A DNA stretch of 64,000 nt, taken from positions 62,078,854 to 62,142,853 of the forward strand of contig CM070580.1 in NCBI GenBank assembly GCA_036346355.1, read 5' to 3'. Origin of the DNA: Rhipidocladum racemiflorum (lineage: Eukaryota; Streptophyta; Magnoliopsida; Poales; Poaceae). Position 1 is the stretch's first letter. Each line of letters starts with the position of its first letter. The notes beneath the pieces are model-generated. The model searched no databases, had not been told where the DNA came from, and saw nothing but the letters and a program-made list of their open reading frames with translations. Below, in pieces: positions 23,155 through 34,308 of the stretch. The translations under genes were made by a program, and so were the position numbers.

Positions 23155-24100
23155 GAGGTGGTCCTCCAAGGTGCTATGAGTGTGGTGATCTCAACCACAT
23201 GAGATCAAATTGTCCAAAGCTTGCAGGTAAAACATCATGGGAGGAGAAGGACAACGACAGAAGAAAAGAGAAGAAGAAGTTCCTTTCAAGTGATAGGAAG
23301 AAGAAGAGCTTCATCAACCGCAAAGTGGTCCACCGAGTTCTTTCCGCTCTTGAACAAGTCAATTTGAGCGATGTGGATTCAGAGAGCAGCGAGGACGATG
23401 CAACTCCAAGCAAACATGACTTGACAGGGTTGTGTCTCATGGCTAAAAGCAGCAACAGCTTCACCGAGGACGATCATGACAGCGACTTCAATGAGGTAGA
23501 TCCTTCATATGATGAATTAGCTATTGCTCGTCTTGGAAAATTGCTTGACAAACGTGATAGAAAAAATTAAGAAACATGATATTCTTGTGGAATCATTTAA
23601 TGCTGAAATTACTAGACTTAAGACCTTGATTCCTAATGATGATGCTTGTAAATCATGTGACTTAATTTGCAATGAGCTTACTTTACTTAGGAAAGAACAT
23701 GTTACCTTGTTAGAGAAAATTAATGCTGAAAATGAGAAAAACGAGAAACTTGTTAAACATGCTAGCTGTTCTACCATTGATTTGCATGATACAACTCCAT
23801 GTTCCAAATGCTCCACACTAGAATTGAAGTTGAATGATGCAAATGCTAGGGTTTCTCAAATGGCAGATGCTTTGCTTACACATGAGGTTCTTTCATGCTC
23901 AACTTGTCGCAAGCAAAAAGAAAAAGTGGATGTTCCCTGCAATAATTGTTTAACTCTTACTAAGAAAGTTGATTAGTTGCAAAATTCTTTGGAACGTTTC
24001 ACTAATGGCAAGAAAAACCTAAACATGATTTTGGATCAATCAAAAGTCAGCACTCAAAACAAAGGTTTAGGTTTTGATTCTTATGCTCATCATAAATCAC
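23155..24100 (+). pseudogene. Element A gag, zinc knuckle and coiled-coil part
   Basis: Continuing after solo LTR H, this part encodes a CCHC zinc knuckle, CYECGDLNHMRSNC (about 23174-23215), which binds element RNA. A Lys-rich linker and an acidic Ser/Asp-rich region follow. A TAA at about 23568-23570 needs a frame change to continue into KIKKHDILVESFNAEITRLK, a heptad-like coiled-coil region with scattered C-x2-C pairs (CSKCSTLE, CSTCRKQ, CNNC). A TAG stands at 23974-23976. Coding sense continues to the ATCAC target site of element B (24096-24100). A long coiled coil after the knuckle is typical of the large Sirevirus Gag. Confidence 0.8.
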
Positions 24101-24433
24101 TGAAAGTGCATCTAGGCCCCTAAATTGGTTTTGGTTGATTAATGACAAACGATTAAAAGGACTAATGTCTTCAATGAGCTTGTGAACAGGTAAAAGATTA
24201 AATGTGAGATCTTCTACATGCGAAGGACACCCTCAAACGAATTCAAGCGAGTAAAACGGCTTTGTAATCTTATTCTTTCTATGCTTTGTGTCGTAGGAAT
24301 GCCGTACTATTAAGAGGGATGCATAGTAGATGATCTAGGGTAGTCTCTATGCTCAGATGAATGTTACTTTAAATCTTATTGAGACCCTAAGTCATCGCGC
24401 ATGCACCGGAATGTGTTTTTGTCTAAGTTCAAG

Positions 24434-24906
24434 TCGGACATTCCGATATTACATCGGAAGTTCCGATGTGACCGGACAATCCGATGTGCATGCTTGCTTC
24501 AGTCCGATGCGTAGAAGATGTATCGGAAGTTCCGATATTTACGATCGGAAGTTCCGATACGTTGTAAAGCTTTCTAGGGTGCTCTCTGTAAAGATCGGAA
24601 GTTCCGATATCTGACATCGGAAGTTCCGATGTGTTCAAACCGAAAAAAGGGAGCTCTCTGGAATTATCGGACACTCCGATATATTAGATCGGACATTCCG
24701 ATATTGGTATCGGAAGTTCCGATGTATAATCGGACAGTCCGATATGGACTTAGAAGCATTTTGTCAAGGGCTTTTCTGGGAACATCGGAAGTTCCGATGT
24801 TGACATCGGAAGTTCCGATGCATCTTGTTTGACAGTTGAAGTGCGCTCGAGTTCTGATTATTTGTACATATCGGACATTCCGATGTTGATATCGGAAGTT
24901 CCGATA
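24434..24906 (+). repeat. Array of ATCGGAAGTTCCGAT palindromes in the B 5' LTR
   Basis: More than ten copies of the 15-bp palindrome ATCGGAAGTTCCGAT or the variant TCGGACATTCCGAT are spaced by about 10-60 bases of unrelated sequence. They end about 40 bases before the TATA box. The matching array in the 3' LTR is at 46978-47440, where several copies lack one to three bases. A third group sits near the LTR end (38190-38262 and 48070-48142). Confidence 0.9.
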
Positions 24907-24948
24907 TGCAGCTGAGTGGGTGTATAACGGCTAGTTTTTGCAAGAAAC

Positions 24949-24956
24949 TATAAATA
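24949..24956 (+). promoter_or_regulatory. TATA box in the B 5' LTR
   Basis: ACTATAAATACCCC follows the palindrome array. The 3' LTR has the same box at 47483-47490. Transcription of the element would start some 30 bases downstream. Confidence 0.7.
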
Positions 24957-25149
24957 CCCCACCCCTCTCTCATTTGAGGGTTACACACTCTATTTGGCAG
25001 AACTCTAGTGCACCTTGACCCCTCTCTAGTCTACTTTTGAGCCCTCCTCTTTGATCTTAGGGATCATCCAAGGAGTGAGGACTAGAAGTGAGATTTGGAG
25101 CTAGAGTGAAAAGCAAGTGTCGTTCCTCTTGAGCATTAGAGTGTTCCTC

Positions 25150-28100
25150 TGTAACACCCCAAAATTTTACTTGTCCTAAATTCATGTGTGATTTGGCACT
25201 TTGGTGAATTTTTGGAATTTTCTGGAATTTATTTGGATTTAATTGGAATTTATTTGAATTTATTCCATTTTGAAATAATTAAAGAATTTAATTTTGCAAA
25301 TAAAATTTTGTTGGAAATATTTTATTTGAGTCCAAAATGATCCAAAATATTTTCCAGAATTTTTCTGGAATTTTTCCGAGTCATTTGCTATTTTTAATGA
25401 ATTAAATGAATTACTAGGAATTATTTTAAATATTAAATCGCTGGAAAATCAAACTCGGGTCAAGTACTGTTCATCCGACCGAGTCGGAACCCGAGTCGGA
25501 CTCGAGTCCGACCCGAGCCACGTGACTCGACCGAACCCACTCCTAACCCTAATCAATCCCAACCGTTGGATCAAGATCCAACGGCTGAGATCCGCCGACT
25601 CGACCCGAGCCGTGTCCGACCGGACCGGTCGCGCTGCGGCGATCGTGGCCGTTGATCGTGCCACGATGTACGGCTCTCCGTCGTCGTCTCCGCCCGAGTC
25701 CGAGCCGGACTCCGCTGCGTGTCATGTAAGTGGAAAACTAGGTCTCCGTTTTACGCACGGACGCCGAGGCTATTTAAAGCCCGGGCATACCGAGGACCGC
25801 CGTGATCCCGCCCTCCCTTCTCTACTTCACCGAGGCAAAGCCGCCGCCCGTTTAGCCGCGGCGAGCTCGCCGTAATTGCGCGCCGCCCGCCACGGTCTTT
25901 GCCCGTTCGCCGCCGTCGCCGTTCCCTGCGCCGTTGACCTCAGATCCGGACTCACAGCGACGAGACGCACCCGAAGGGACATCTCACTTCGCCGGAGGAG
26001 GCCGCAAACGCATTTGGCCGTGTCGCCGTCCCCAGCTCCGGCCAGCCAGCTCCGCCACGCGCCATCGCCGTCGCTCGAAGCTTCTCGCCCGTCCGATCAA
26101 GAACCAACGTCCCAGGTGTGCCACGCGTCACGCCGCGGTGAGATCCGTCCAAAATTTCAGATCTAATCTCGGCCAGTCGGATCTAGATCCAACGGTCGAG
26201 ATCAAACGCGTTAACTCAAGCGGCGTGAAAGCGAGATCTAATGCGGGCGTCGATTTTCAAATCAACGGCCAAGATTGCGCCACGTGTCGGGAAACGACCG
26301 CCGTGATCGGCGCACCGTCGCGTGTAACGCCGACACGCAGCGTGTCGGTCGGCGTGACCGAACCGCACCATGATGTCATCTTGGCGTCATGGCGGGCCCG
26401 CATGTCGTGGTGTCTCAGCCGAAAGGCCGACGTCACCCATGACGTCATCGGTGGGACCCACTGCCAAGACCGTGGTGAGCCCGCCGACGTCGGCGATGAC
26501 GTCACCCGAGTGGGCCCACATGTCGATCTCACGTGGAGTCGTGGGCCGAGTCCACGGTGGACCCGAGCCGGCGTGGACCAAGTCCATGGACCCGGTGACG
26601 TCACCGCCCAATCGAGAGGCTGCCACGTGTCCTTCTTTGACGCAATAATTAATTTCCGAAAAGAAAATGATTTATTAATTCGAAATATTGATTCAAATTT
26701 AGATTCAAACTTCAAACGCTTATAACTTTTATGCGTTTCAACTCCGATTTGAGTGATTCAAATTTCTAAATTTGTATAAAATTCAGATCTACTCAAATAT
26801 GAATTTTATTTAATTTTTGGACTAAAGTTTTTCTCTGTAATATTATTTAATTGATTATTTAAACTTTAATAAATCATAACTTTTATGCTTTTAACTCCAA
26901 ATTTGACGATTCCAGTTTCTAAAAATCCAGAAAATTATGTTCTCTCTGTTTATGGATTTTATTTGGAGTTTTGGGATGTTTTGCCTAGTGTTTATTTGTG
27001 CATTTGCTATTTGCACGCTTTACGAGTAGACGTTGAAGTGCTAGGAAGGATTCGAGGGAGAAGTGTTGACTCAGGATCCAACTCAAGACCAAGAGCAAGT
27101 ACTTTTTGAAGGCAAGTTGTGCTTTGACCATATTGATCCTATTTGAAATCTATTTTGATTTAAACTATTGCATGCTAGTTCAATTAGAAAGATACTTTGT
27201 TTAAACATGGGGTTAGATAAATACCAATTTGCTATATGACACCTTGATTACTTAAGTATGTGCCATGACCCTTTGTCACCCTAGTTGTGGTTTACTAGTT
27301 GGACATTATTAAATTGCCAACATGGGTTTAGATCGTTGTAGTATCTTTGCTTAGACACCTTTACGTGCTCATGACATGATTTTGGATATCAAATGCTAAT
27401 ATTGACTTAATGATATATTGAACCTGTTTTGGAAAAGTATCATGTGATGTTGATGGCACGTGGTGCATGGTAATCAAGCGGGGTTTGATAAGCGATTTCG
27501 GCCAGGGGCATGTGGCAAGAGTAATCAGGTGGGCCAAGTTGTGGCAATCGGGGATGTTGATTTGGTTCTTCGGGTAGTCTTGCCCTGGTCACTCTAAGGA
27601 CTTAACCTTGCAAGCCTTTGAACTGGGTCATACTTGCAACCACATGGTGGAATGGGACGGCCCTAGTTGATTAAGTCGCTAAGGACTCACTTGTGGAGCC
27701 TCAGGGTGTCGATTACACCGTTTGTGTGATTATGCGGGGAGCGTATCGTGGCTGTGGCCGAGATACCCATCTAACGGTGTGTTGGTCCCATACTTCGCCT
27801 TAGCTAAGGGAAGGGATGGTGTAGAGCACGAACCAGGAGAGGGCCACTGTGTTGTTTGAGGCTTAGAAGGCTTTGTTACGGAACTTCGCCTTTGTGGTGT
27901 TTGACTGTATCTTGTGGGTAAAGTGCATAACCTCTGCAGAGTGTAGAATCTATTTGAATAGCCGAGTCCACGATCTTGGACAATGCTCGGGAATTACTGA
28001 TCAAGGGTTAGACTTTACGAAAATAACTTGGATTTGAAAAGTTGGGTTGGTTTAGTAATGAAGTTGATGGAAATGTGGTTTAGGATGGGGAAAAATGTTT

Positions 28101-28639
28101 ATTAAATTTCTTGAGAAGTTATTTATGCTTTACTTATTTCTCGCTTTGAATCTACTTTTATTACTTGTCAAAAGTCACATCTGCAAATATACTGAGCTAT
28201 TCCTTTGTACCAAGCCATGCATATAGTATATTAGCTTGCATTACGTGCATGACTTGCTGAGTACCAAGTACTCACCCTTGCCTCAACACAATACCAGTTG
28301 AAGAGGAGACTACGCGATTTCGGAGGAGGAGTTCCAAGAGGACCCGTCTACTTAGGGATGCGAGCCCGGTCGGTTGCTGTGGTATCTTGGATGGCGCCAC
28401 GGTTATTTGATTTTCATTCTTTGTTATTTCTCTTTTAATAAGTTTCGCCTCGCGAGGCATATATTTGTAACTTGGCCATAAGGTCGAGTAACCCTTTGAT
28501 TATCTAAATAAAGTACTTTGATAGTATCGTTTGGTATGATTGTGATATATACCGATGTTAAGACTGTGTGCACTAGCGCGTTCCTGGACTAGTGCTGAAT
28601 ACACAGAGGGTCCGGATTTGCAAATTCGGGGTCCCGACA
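25150..28639 (+). repeat. 5' LTR of element C
   Basis: It runs from TGTAACACCCC to GGGGTCCCGACA. The first 400 or so AT-rich bases appear identical to the 3' LTR. The GC-rich middle (about 25560-26640) differs by many one- to few-base indels. A TATA-like CTATTTAAAG lies at 25770-25779. The 263-codon ORF at 25934 lies in this GC-rich part and is not kept in the 3' LTR. Confidence 0.93.
25770..25779 (+). promoter_or_regulatory. TATA-like box in the C LTR
   Basis: GAGGCTATTTAAAGCCC is present here and at 34928-34944 in the 3' LTR, and as CTATTTAATG in solo LTR H. Its conservation in three LTRs supports a promoter role. Confidence 0.6.
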
Positions 28640-28643
28640 GAGG

Positions 28644-28655
28644 TGGTATCAGAGC
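28644..28655 (+). other. Primer-binding site of element C
   Basis: TGGTATCAGAGC, initiator-Met tRNA type, four bases after the 5' LTR. Confidence 0.85.
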
Positions 28656-28859
28656 CATACTTGACTGTAGGCTCAACCCTAAGCTAGAATGGTCGTAGTG
28701 AGGATAAAACCTATTTTCTAAAAGCTAAAAATTTGTGAAGACAAGAAATGACATCTCGACTTATCCCTTTCTCTCTTTTCTTGTCTCTTGCTGAAATTTT
28801 CCCTTACCTTGTCACAATTTAAAAATTCCGGGTTCTTACGTAAAGCACTCTTGTGACAG

Positions 28860-29620
28860 ATGGAGGAAGAGTTCAACTACGTTGATCTGGGAGTTGGTCA
28901 CGCCCGCGGAACTTTGGCATATGCTCTGAGACTCTCGGAGATTTTGAGAAGCCCCAATACCAAGTAGAAGTGATCAGACAAGCGGGATTGATCAAAGCTT
29001 GTGATGTGAAGATTGAGGTACCTGCTAGGAAAAGGGCCCAGGCAATCGCCCGATACACTGCACTGCCAGGAGATCTACAATGCAGATGGGTATCCAAGAA
29101 GTATCACGACGAGCAATGCGGCACATTACCCGTATCTACGCCGAGAGTTGGAAATGCGGTGTTCCGTTACCATCCGCGCCAGCGATAACCTTCGACCGAA
29201 GGAGATTCGGGATGAGGATGCCACGGTTACACGGTTGGCACGATTTGTCGTCGCCAGGAGGATGTACTAGATAATACAAGCAAGGAGCTACGAAGGCCCG
29301 CAAGGAGATCACGGCAGAGAAGAGCAGATGGCGGGAAGCTCAAGAGTATGTGGCACACCTTCTCACGAAGGATTGACGAGTTGGAGATGACTTTATGCGG
29401 ACCAGACCCGAGCGATGCTCGAGCTACACGAGCGAGATCCGGAAGAGTCGGATCTCGATGAGGACACTTTGCTTCTTCGACTACCACGGATGACACGATT
29501 GCTTTGGACATGGCAATCGTTTCGCGCCTATGCCGCAAAGACCCGTACCCAGGCCGTGGAGGTTTTCTCGATGAGTGAGCATAGGTTCTATAGTGAGACT
29601 CCTTCACGAGTCGAGTCATA
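28860..29620 (+). pseudogene. Leader ORF upstream of gag in element C, unknown function
   Basis: An ATG opens MEEEFNYVDLGVGHARGT about 200 bases after the PBS. After a frameshift the sense continues as IRQAGLIKACDVKIEVPARK, then AIARYTALPGDLQCRWVSKK and CGTLPVSTPRVGNAVFRYHP. The later part is rich in Glu, Arg and Ala and could be helical. Several frame changes are needed to read through. I do not recognise a domain. It is not the Gag, which starts separately at 29854, and it is on the sense strand, so an additional protein between PBS and gag is the simplest reading. An alternative is a captured host sequence. Confidence 0.5.
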
Positions 29621-29853
29621 GAATAAAGAGTCACCCTTTAGGCGATAGACTCCAGAGTTAGTTCGATTTGGATTTGCTTTGTTTGCTTGAGTGTGCAGTA
29701 TGTGTTGCAAGGCCCTTAGGCATTGTAAGCGACCATACCAAGTTATTAATAATAAAGTTGGACCTTAAAGTTATCCCTTTCGCCCGCATAAGTTCCATAC
29801 TACTTGTCTATTCTTGTTTCCCTCTCATCTCTAAACCTAGAGCAAATCGACAG

Positions 29854-30850
29854 ATGGTGAACACCGTGGGAACTTTGGAAGCAATGGGAGTGGTTCTCGC
29901 CAGCAGAAAAACCCCAATGATAGAGCACCAAAGACCGCTTGATTGATATGCAGAATTTTGGAGCCTTTCTTGCTGCTCAGACTCAGTTGATGCATGCTAT
30001 GATGCAACAAATGCAGCACGTCCTTTGCTCAGGCCACACCAATCAAGTTAATCGGGGACCACGCTTGAATACAAGGTGTCAGAGTTCATGAGGACTCACC
30101 CACCCACTTTCTCTGGGAATGCCAATCCTTTGGAGGCCGATGATTGGTTAAGATCAATCGAGAGGAAGCTACACATAGCTCAATGCATAGGGAATGAGAA
30201 GGTACTTTACGCTTCTCATCAGTTGGAAGGAACAGCCGCCGAATGGTGGGAGAACCACGTGCCACGCAGAGAACCCTCAAGATATCACTTGGGAAGAGTT
30301 CACATTTGCATTCCGGCGATTATCACGTGCCTGAAGGAATCATGGACCTTAAGAAGGAGGAGTTGAGCAGCGAAGCAAGGTAATCAGCCAGTGGCCGACT
30401 ACCTGAACAGGTTCACACAGCTAGCACGCTACGCACCTGAGGATGTAGCGACAGATAAATCCAGACAGTCTCGTTTTATGAAGGGACTTAACTCGGGATT
30501 GCAAGTAGGGTTGATCACCCACACCTTTCCAGATTTCCAAGAGTTGGTGAATAAGGCACTTATTCTTGAGGACAAGCGCAAGGAACCGGATGAGAACAGA
30601 GAGCGCAGGATGCAACGGCAAGGATCACGCCCGAGAACGCATAGCGGCGCTTGAGAGTTGCACCAAATCAATTCTTGATTCCAACCACGAGAATGCAACA
30701 AGGACACCATCCTCGCACCAAGACCTGCCAATCAAAAATACCAAACCCCAGCCCCGCTAGAAACGCTTACTCGAGCGATCGGCAAGGAACAGGTGGCGTT
30801 ACAAGCGCAACGAGCCAGGACACTTTGCCATGATTGTCAGAAGAAGACAG
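29854..30850 (+). pseudogene. Element C gag
   Basis: Gypsy Gag (Retrotrans_gag family) forms the particle and binds RNA. It starts MVNT, as many chromovirus Gags do. Later pieces are HPPTFSGNANPLEADDWLRS, LEGTAAEWWENHV and PVADYLNRFTQLARYAPEDV, ending in FPDFQELVNKALILEDKRKE, all in the usual order. A degraded zinc knuckle remains near 30805-30840, read as a GHFA-containing segment with the cysteines out of frame. At least four frameshifts separate the pieces, so no intact protein can be made from the sequence as given. Confidence 0.85.
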
Positions 30851-30979
30851 CGAAGCGACCCGATTCGCTTCAACCTAGGAACCACCCAGCTAGGGCGCCC
30901 GGCACCAGAGCCACACCCTGCACCGTGGTGAGAGGCCGAGTCAACCATGTCACCGCAGATGCCTTTGCAAAATGCTACT

Positions 30980-33900
30980 GACGTCGTCTTGGGTAAGTTA
31001 CTTGTTAACTCAAGATCACACCTTGATTTTGTTTGACTCTAGAGCTTAGCATTCGTTTGTTTCGCAAGGCTTTGCTACTAGAAATGATTTAAGGATTGCA
31101 AGACTTAAGTGCATGCTTTTAGTGCAAACCCACAGTTCCGAACTCCGAGCGAAAGTAGGATGTTCCGGTGAGAATACTAATAGGTGGAATAGAATTCCTA
31201 GCAAACCTTTTGATTTTGGAGACCCGGACCTTAGGCGTCATATTGGGAATGGATTGGTTATCCAAGCACAAGGCCGTATTGGATTGTGGACGAAGGACTA
31301 TCTCGATTGAGAGCCCGTGTGGGAAGAAAGTGGAATTTCAAGCCACCGCGATTAGAGATGGACGATTGATGGTTAACATTCAAGGCAATCAGCATAGAGG
31401 ATGTCCCAAGAGTGAATGAGTACCTGACGTTTTCCCGAGGATCTACGGTATGCCGCTGAGACAGGGGACATAGAGTTTGTGATAGAGCTTGTACACAGTA
31501 CGGACCGATAGCAAAGAGACCCTATCGGATGTCTACCGAGGAGTTGGTAGAGATGAAGAAACAGCTAGAAGAGTTAATGGAGAAAGGATTTATCAGGCCG
31601 AGTTCGTCGCCGTGGGGAGCACCCGCTTTTGTTTGTCAAGAAGAAGGGCGGGAGTTTCAGGATGTGCATTGACTACCGTGCACTCAATGAAGTCACCGTG
31701 AAGAATAAGTATCCGCTACCAGGATTGATGATTTGTTTGATCGATTAAGAGGAGCCGGAGTTTTCTCCAAGATTGATCCGAGATCGGGATACCATCGATT
31801 GAAGATCCGATCGAGAAGATATTCAGAAGACTGCATTCTCGTCAAGATATGGACATTCACGAGTTCTGATTATGTCCTTTGGATTGACGAATGCGCCGAC
31901 CTATTTCATGAATATGATGAATAAGGTGTTCATGGAATATTTGGACAAGTTTGTCGTCGTGTTCATAGGCGATATCCTAATCTACTCCAAGGCAGAGGAT
32001 GAACATGCCGAACACTTAAGGCGAGTTTTGGAAAAGGCGAGGAACAGCAACTTTTCGCCAAGTTCAGCAAGTGTGATTTTTGGAAGGACAAGGTGGAGTT
32101 TCTTGGACATGTAATGACCGCATGAGGGAGTCGCCGTGGATCCAAGCAAAGTAGAAGCTGTGTTACATTGGGAACAACCAAAGGCGGTGACCCGGTCGGA
32201 GTTTCCTTGGAATGGCAGGATACTACCGCCCGTTTCATTGAAGGCTTTTCGACAATTGCGAAACCTCTTACGCAATTGCTGAAAAAGGAAAAGAAGTTTG
32301 CATGGACGCCAGAATGTGAGAAAGGATTTCAGGAGCTGAAGAAGCGATTGACATCGGCACCAGTATTAGTTCTACCGGATGTTGCTCAAAGCTTTGATAT
32401 TTATTGCGGCCAGCGTCGCGCCAAGGACTGGGATGTGTCGATGTCAGAATGGAAAGGTCGTCGCCTATGCATCAAGGCGATTGAGGCCGCATGAGGAAAA
32501 TTATCCGACACATGACCTAGAGTTAGTGCCGTAGTGCATGCTTTGAAGATATGGCGTCACTATCTCGATTGGAAACAGATGTGAAGTATATACGGATCAT
32601 AAGAGCCTTAAGTACATATTCACCCGATCGGATCTGAATATGAGGCAAAGGAGATGGCTAGAGTTGATCAAGGACTATAATGTTGGAATCCATTACCATC
32701 CGGGAAGGCCAACGTAGTAGCCGATGCTCTGAGTCGGAAAAGCCATACCGTGAGTACGTTGCTAGCCACAAGTCGAGGATGAGTTATGTGAGGATTTCGA
32801 AAATGAAGATTGAGGTTGTACCTAGCGGATTCTTGGCCGCATTGGAAGTAAAGCCTACTTTAGAGGACCAGATCGAGAAGGACAGAGGGATGATGACAGG
32901 ATCCGTAGGATTAAGTCCAAAAGGAGGAAGGCAAGGCGAGAGGACTTCAAGTTGGATGAGCAAGGCACGTTGTGGATGAAGGATCGCATTTGTGTGCCTA
33001 ACAAAAGGAGTTAAAGCAAGCGATTTTGGAAGAAGCCCATGACTCTAAGTACTCAATTCACCACAGAAGCGCCAAGATGTATTAGGATCTGAAGGAGAGA
33101 TGCAGTGGCCGAGTATGAAACGTGAAATTGCCGAGCATGTTGCATTGTGTGACGTATGCCCGGAGAGTCAAGGCAATGCATCGAGAGACCAGCGGGATTG
33201 CTACAACCGCTGAAAATACCTGAGTGGAAGTGGGAGGAAATCGGAATGGATTTCATTACCGGTTTGCCGAAGACTCAAGGGTTATGACTCCATATGGGTT
33301 ATAGTGGATCGCTTGACTAAGGTAGCCCATTTTATCCGTGAAGACCACTTACTCGGGAGATAAATTAGCGAATTATACATGATCAGGATTGTTTGTTTGC
33401 ACGGAGTGCCAAAGAGGATTGTATCGGACAGAGGTACCCAATTTACCTCAAGATTACGGAATAAGTTGCATGAAGCCATGGGAACCCGTTTAAACTTGAT
33501 CTGACTTATCATCCACAGACGGATGGGCGGGCCAGAAAGAGTCAACCAGATTCGGAGGATATGTTGAGAGCTTGTGCATTGGCTTATGCTACCTCTTGGG
33601 ATAAGAGTTTGCCGTATGCCGAGTTCGATTACAACAATAGTTATCAGGCTAGTTCTGAGATGTCACCTTTTGAGGCCTTTGTATGGTCGACCTGTCGGAC
33701 GCCATTGAATTGGAATGAGACCGTGGCGCCGTGTCTTTGGGCCTGATATTCTTCAAGAAGTGAAGAGCAGTCGCCATGATTAGGGAAAGGTTGAAGATAG
33801 CCCAATCTCGGCGGAAGAGTTATCTTGACAATCGTCGCCGAGATTTGAGTTTTGAACCGTAAGACTTTGTATACCTCGAGTTACGCCTCGGGGAGTTAAG

Positions 33901-34263
33901 AGGTTCCATGCCAAAGGGAAACTTGCACCCGTTATGTTGGACCATTTAAGATTTTGAGCATAGAGGCGGGTTGCTTATCACCGGAGTTGCCACGATCGTT
34001 GGCGGGGTACATGATGTATTCCATGTGTCCCGATTAAAGAAGTGTCTCCGAGTTCACGAGGAGCAGACACCGTTAGAATCAATTGAGTTGCAAGAGGATT
34101 TGACTTATAAGGAGTATCAGTGAGGATTCTAGACACAATGGATCGAGAAACTAGAAACAAGTCAACCCGTTTGTAGAGTTCGATGGAGCAACCATGAAGA
34201 AAGCGAAGCGACTTGGGAGCTGTGAAGAGGATTTGAAGAAAGAATTTCCAAACCTATTCCTTT
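30980..34263 (+). pseudogene. Element C pol: protease, RT, RNase H, integrase, chromodomain
   Basis: Order and landmarks: a protease with DSRA in place of DSGA (about 31035-31046) and LGMDWLSKHKAVLDCG (about 31240-31290); RT from about 31540, with GFIRPSSSPW-like and MSFGLTNAPTYFMNMMNKVF pieces and the catalytic box reading FIGDILIYS (31962-31988); RNase H and connection (about 32240-32760), with AKPLTQLLKKEKKFAWTPEC and RQRRWLELIKDYNVGIHYH in other frames; integrase (about 33040-33780), with a CDVC zinc pair, DFITGLPKTQ, RIVSDRGTQFTSRL and YATSWDKSLPYAEFDYNNSY; and a chromodomain remnant (about 34100-34260), with WSNHEESEATWE. The box normally has two aspartates; here the first is Gly (GGC at 31968-31970), a loss not explained by an indel. 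Many frameshifts affect every domain. Confidence 0.88.
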
Positions 34264-34298
34264 AGTAAGCCACTGAATCTCGGGGACGAGATTCTATT

Positions 34299-34306
34299 AA
34301 GGGAGG
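34299..34306 (+). other. Polypurine tract of element C
   Basis: AAGGGAGG lies two bases before the 3' LTR and is the expected primer for plus-strand DNA. Confidence 0.7.
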
Positions 34307-34308
34307 TT

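Larger units (their letters stand above)
24101..25149 (+). repeat. 5' LTR of element B, first part (before element C)
   Basis: It starts TGAAAGTGCATCTAGG and includes the palindrome array (24434-24906) and a TATA box. The LTR is cut at the TCCTC target site (25145-25149) and resumes at 37799. Confidence 0.93.

Noticed and set aside
24434..24906. Evenly repeated ATCGGAAGTTCCGAT could look like a CRISPR array
   Set aside because: Units are palindromic, spacing varies widely, the array is duplicated in both LTRs, and the context is a plant retrotransposon.
25934..26725. 263-codon ORF on the plus strand in the C 5' LTR
   Set aside because: It lies in GC-rich LTR sequence with no stop-prone AT content, and is not kept in the 3' LTR or solo LTR H; no domain is recognisable.
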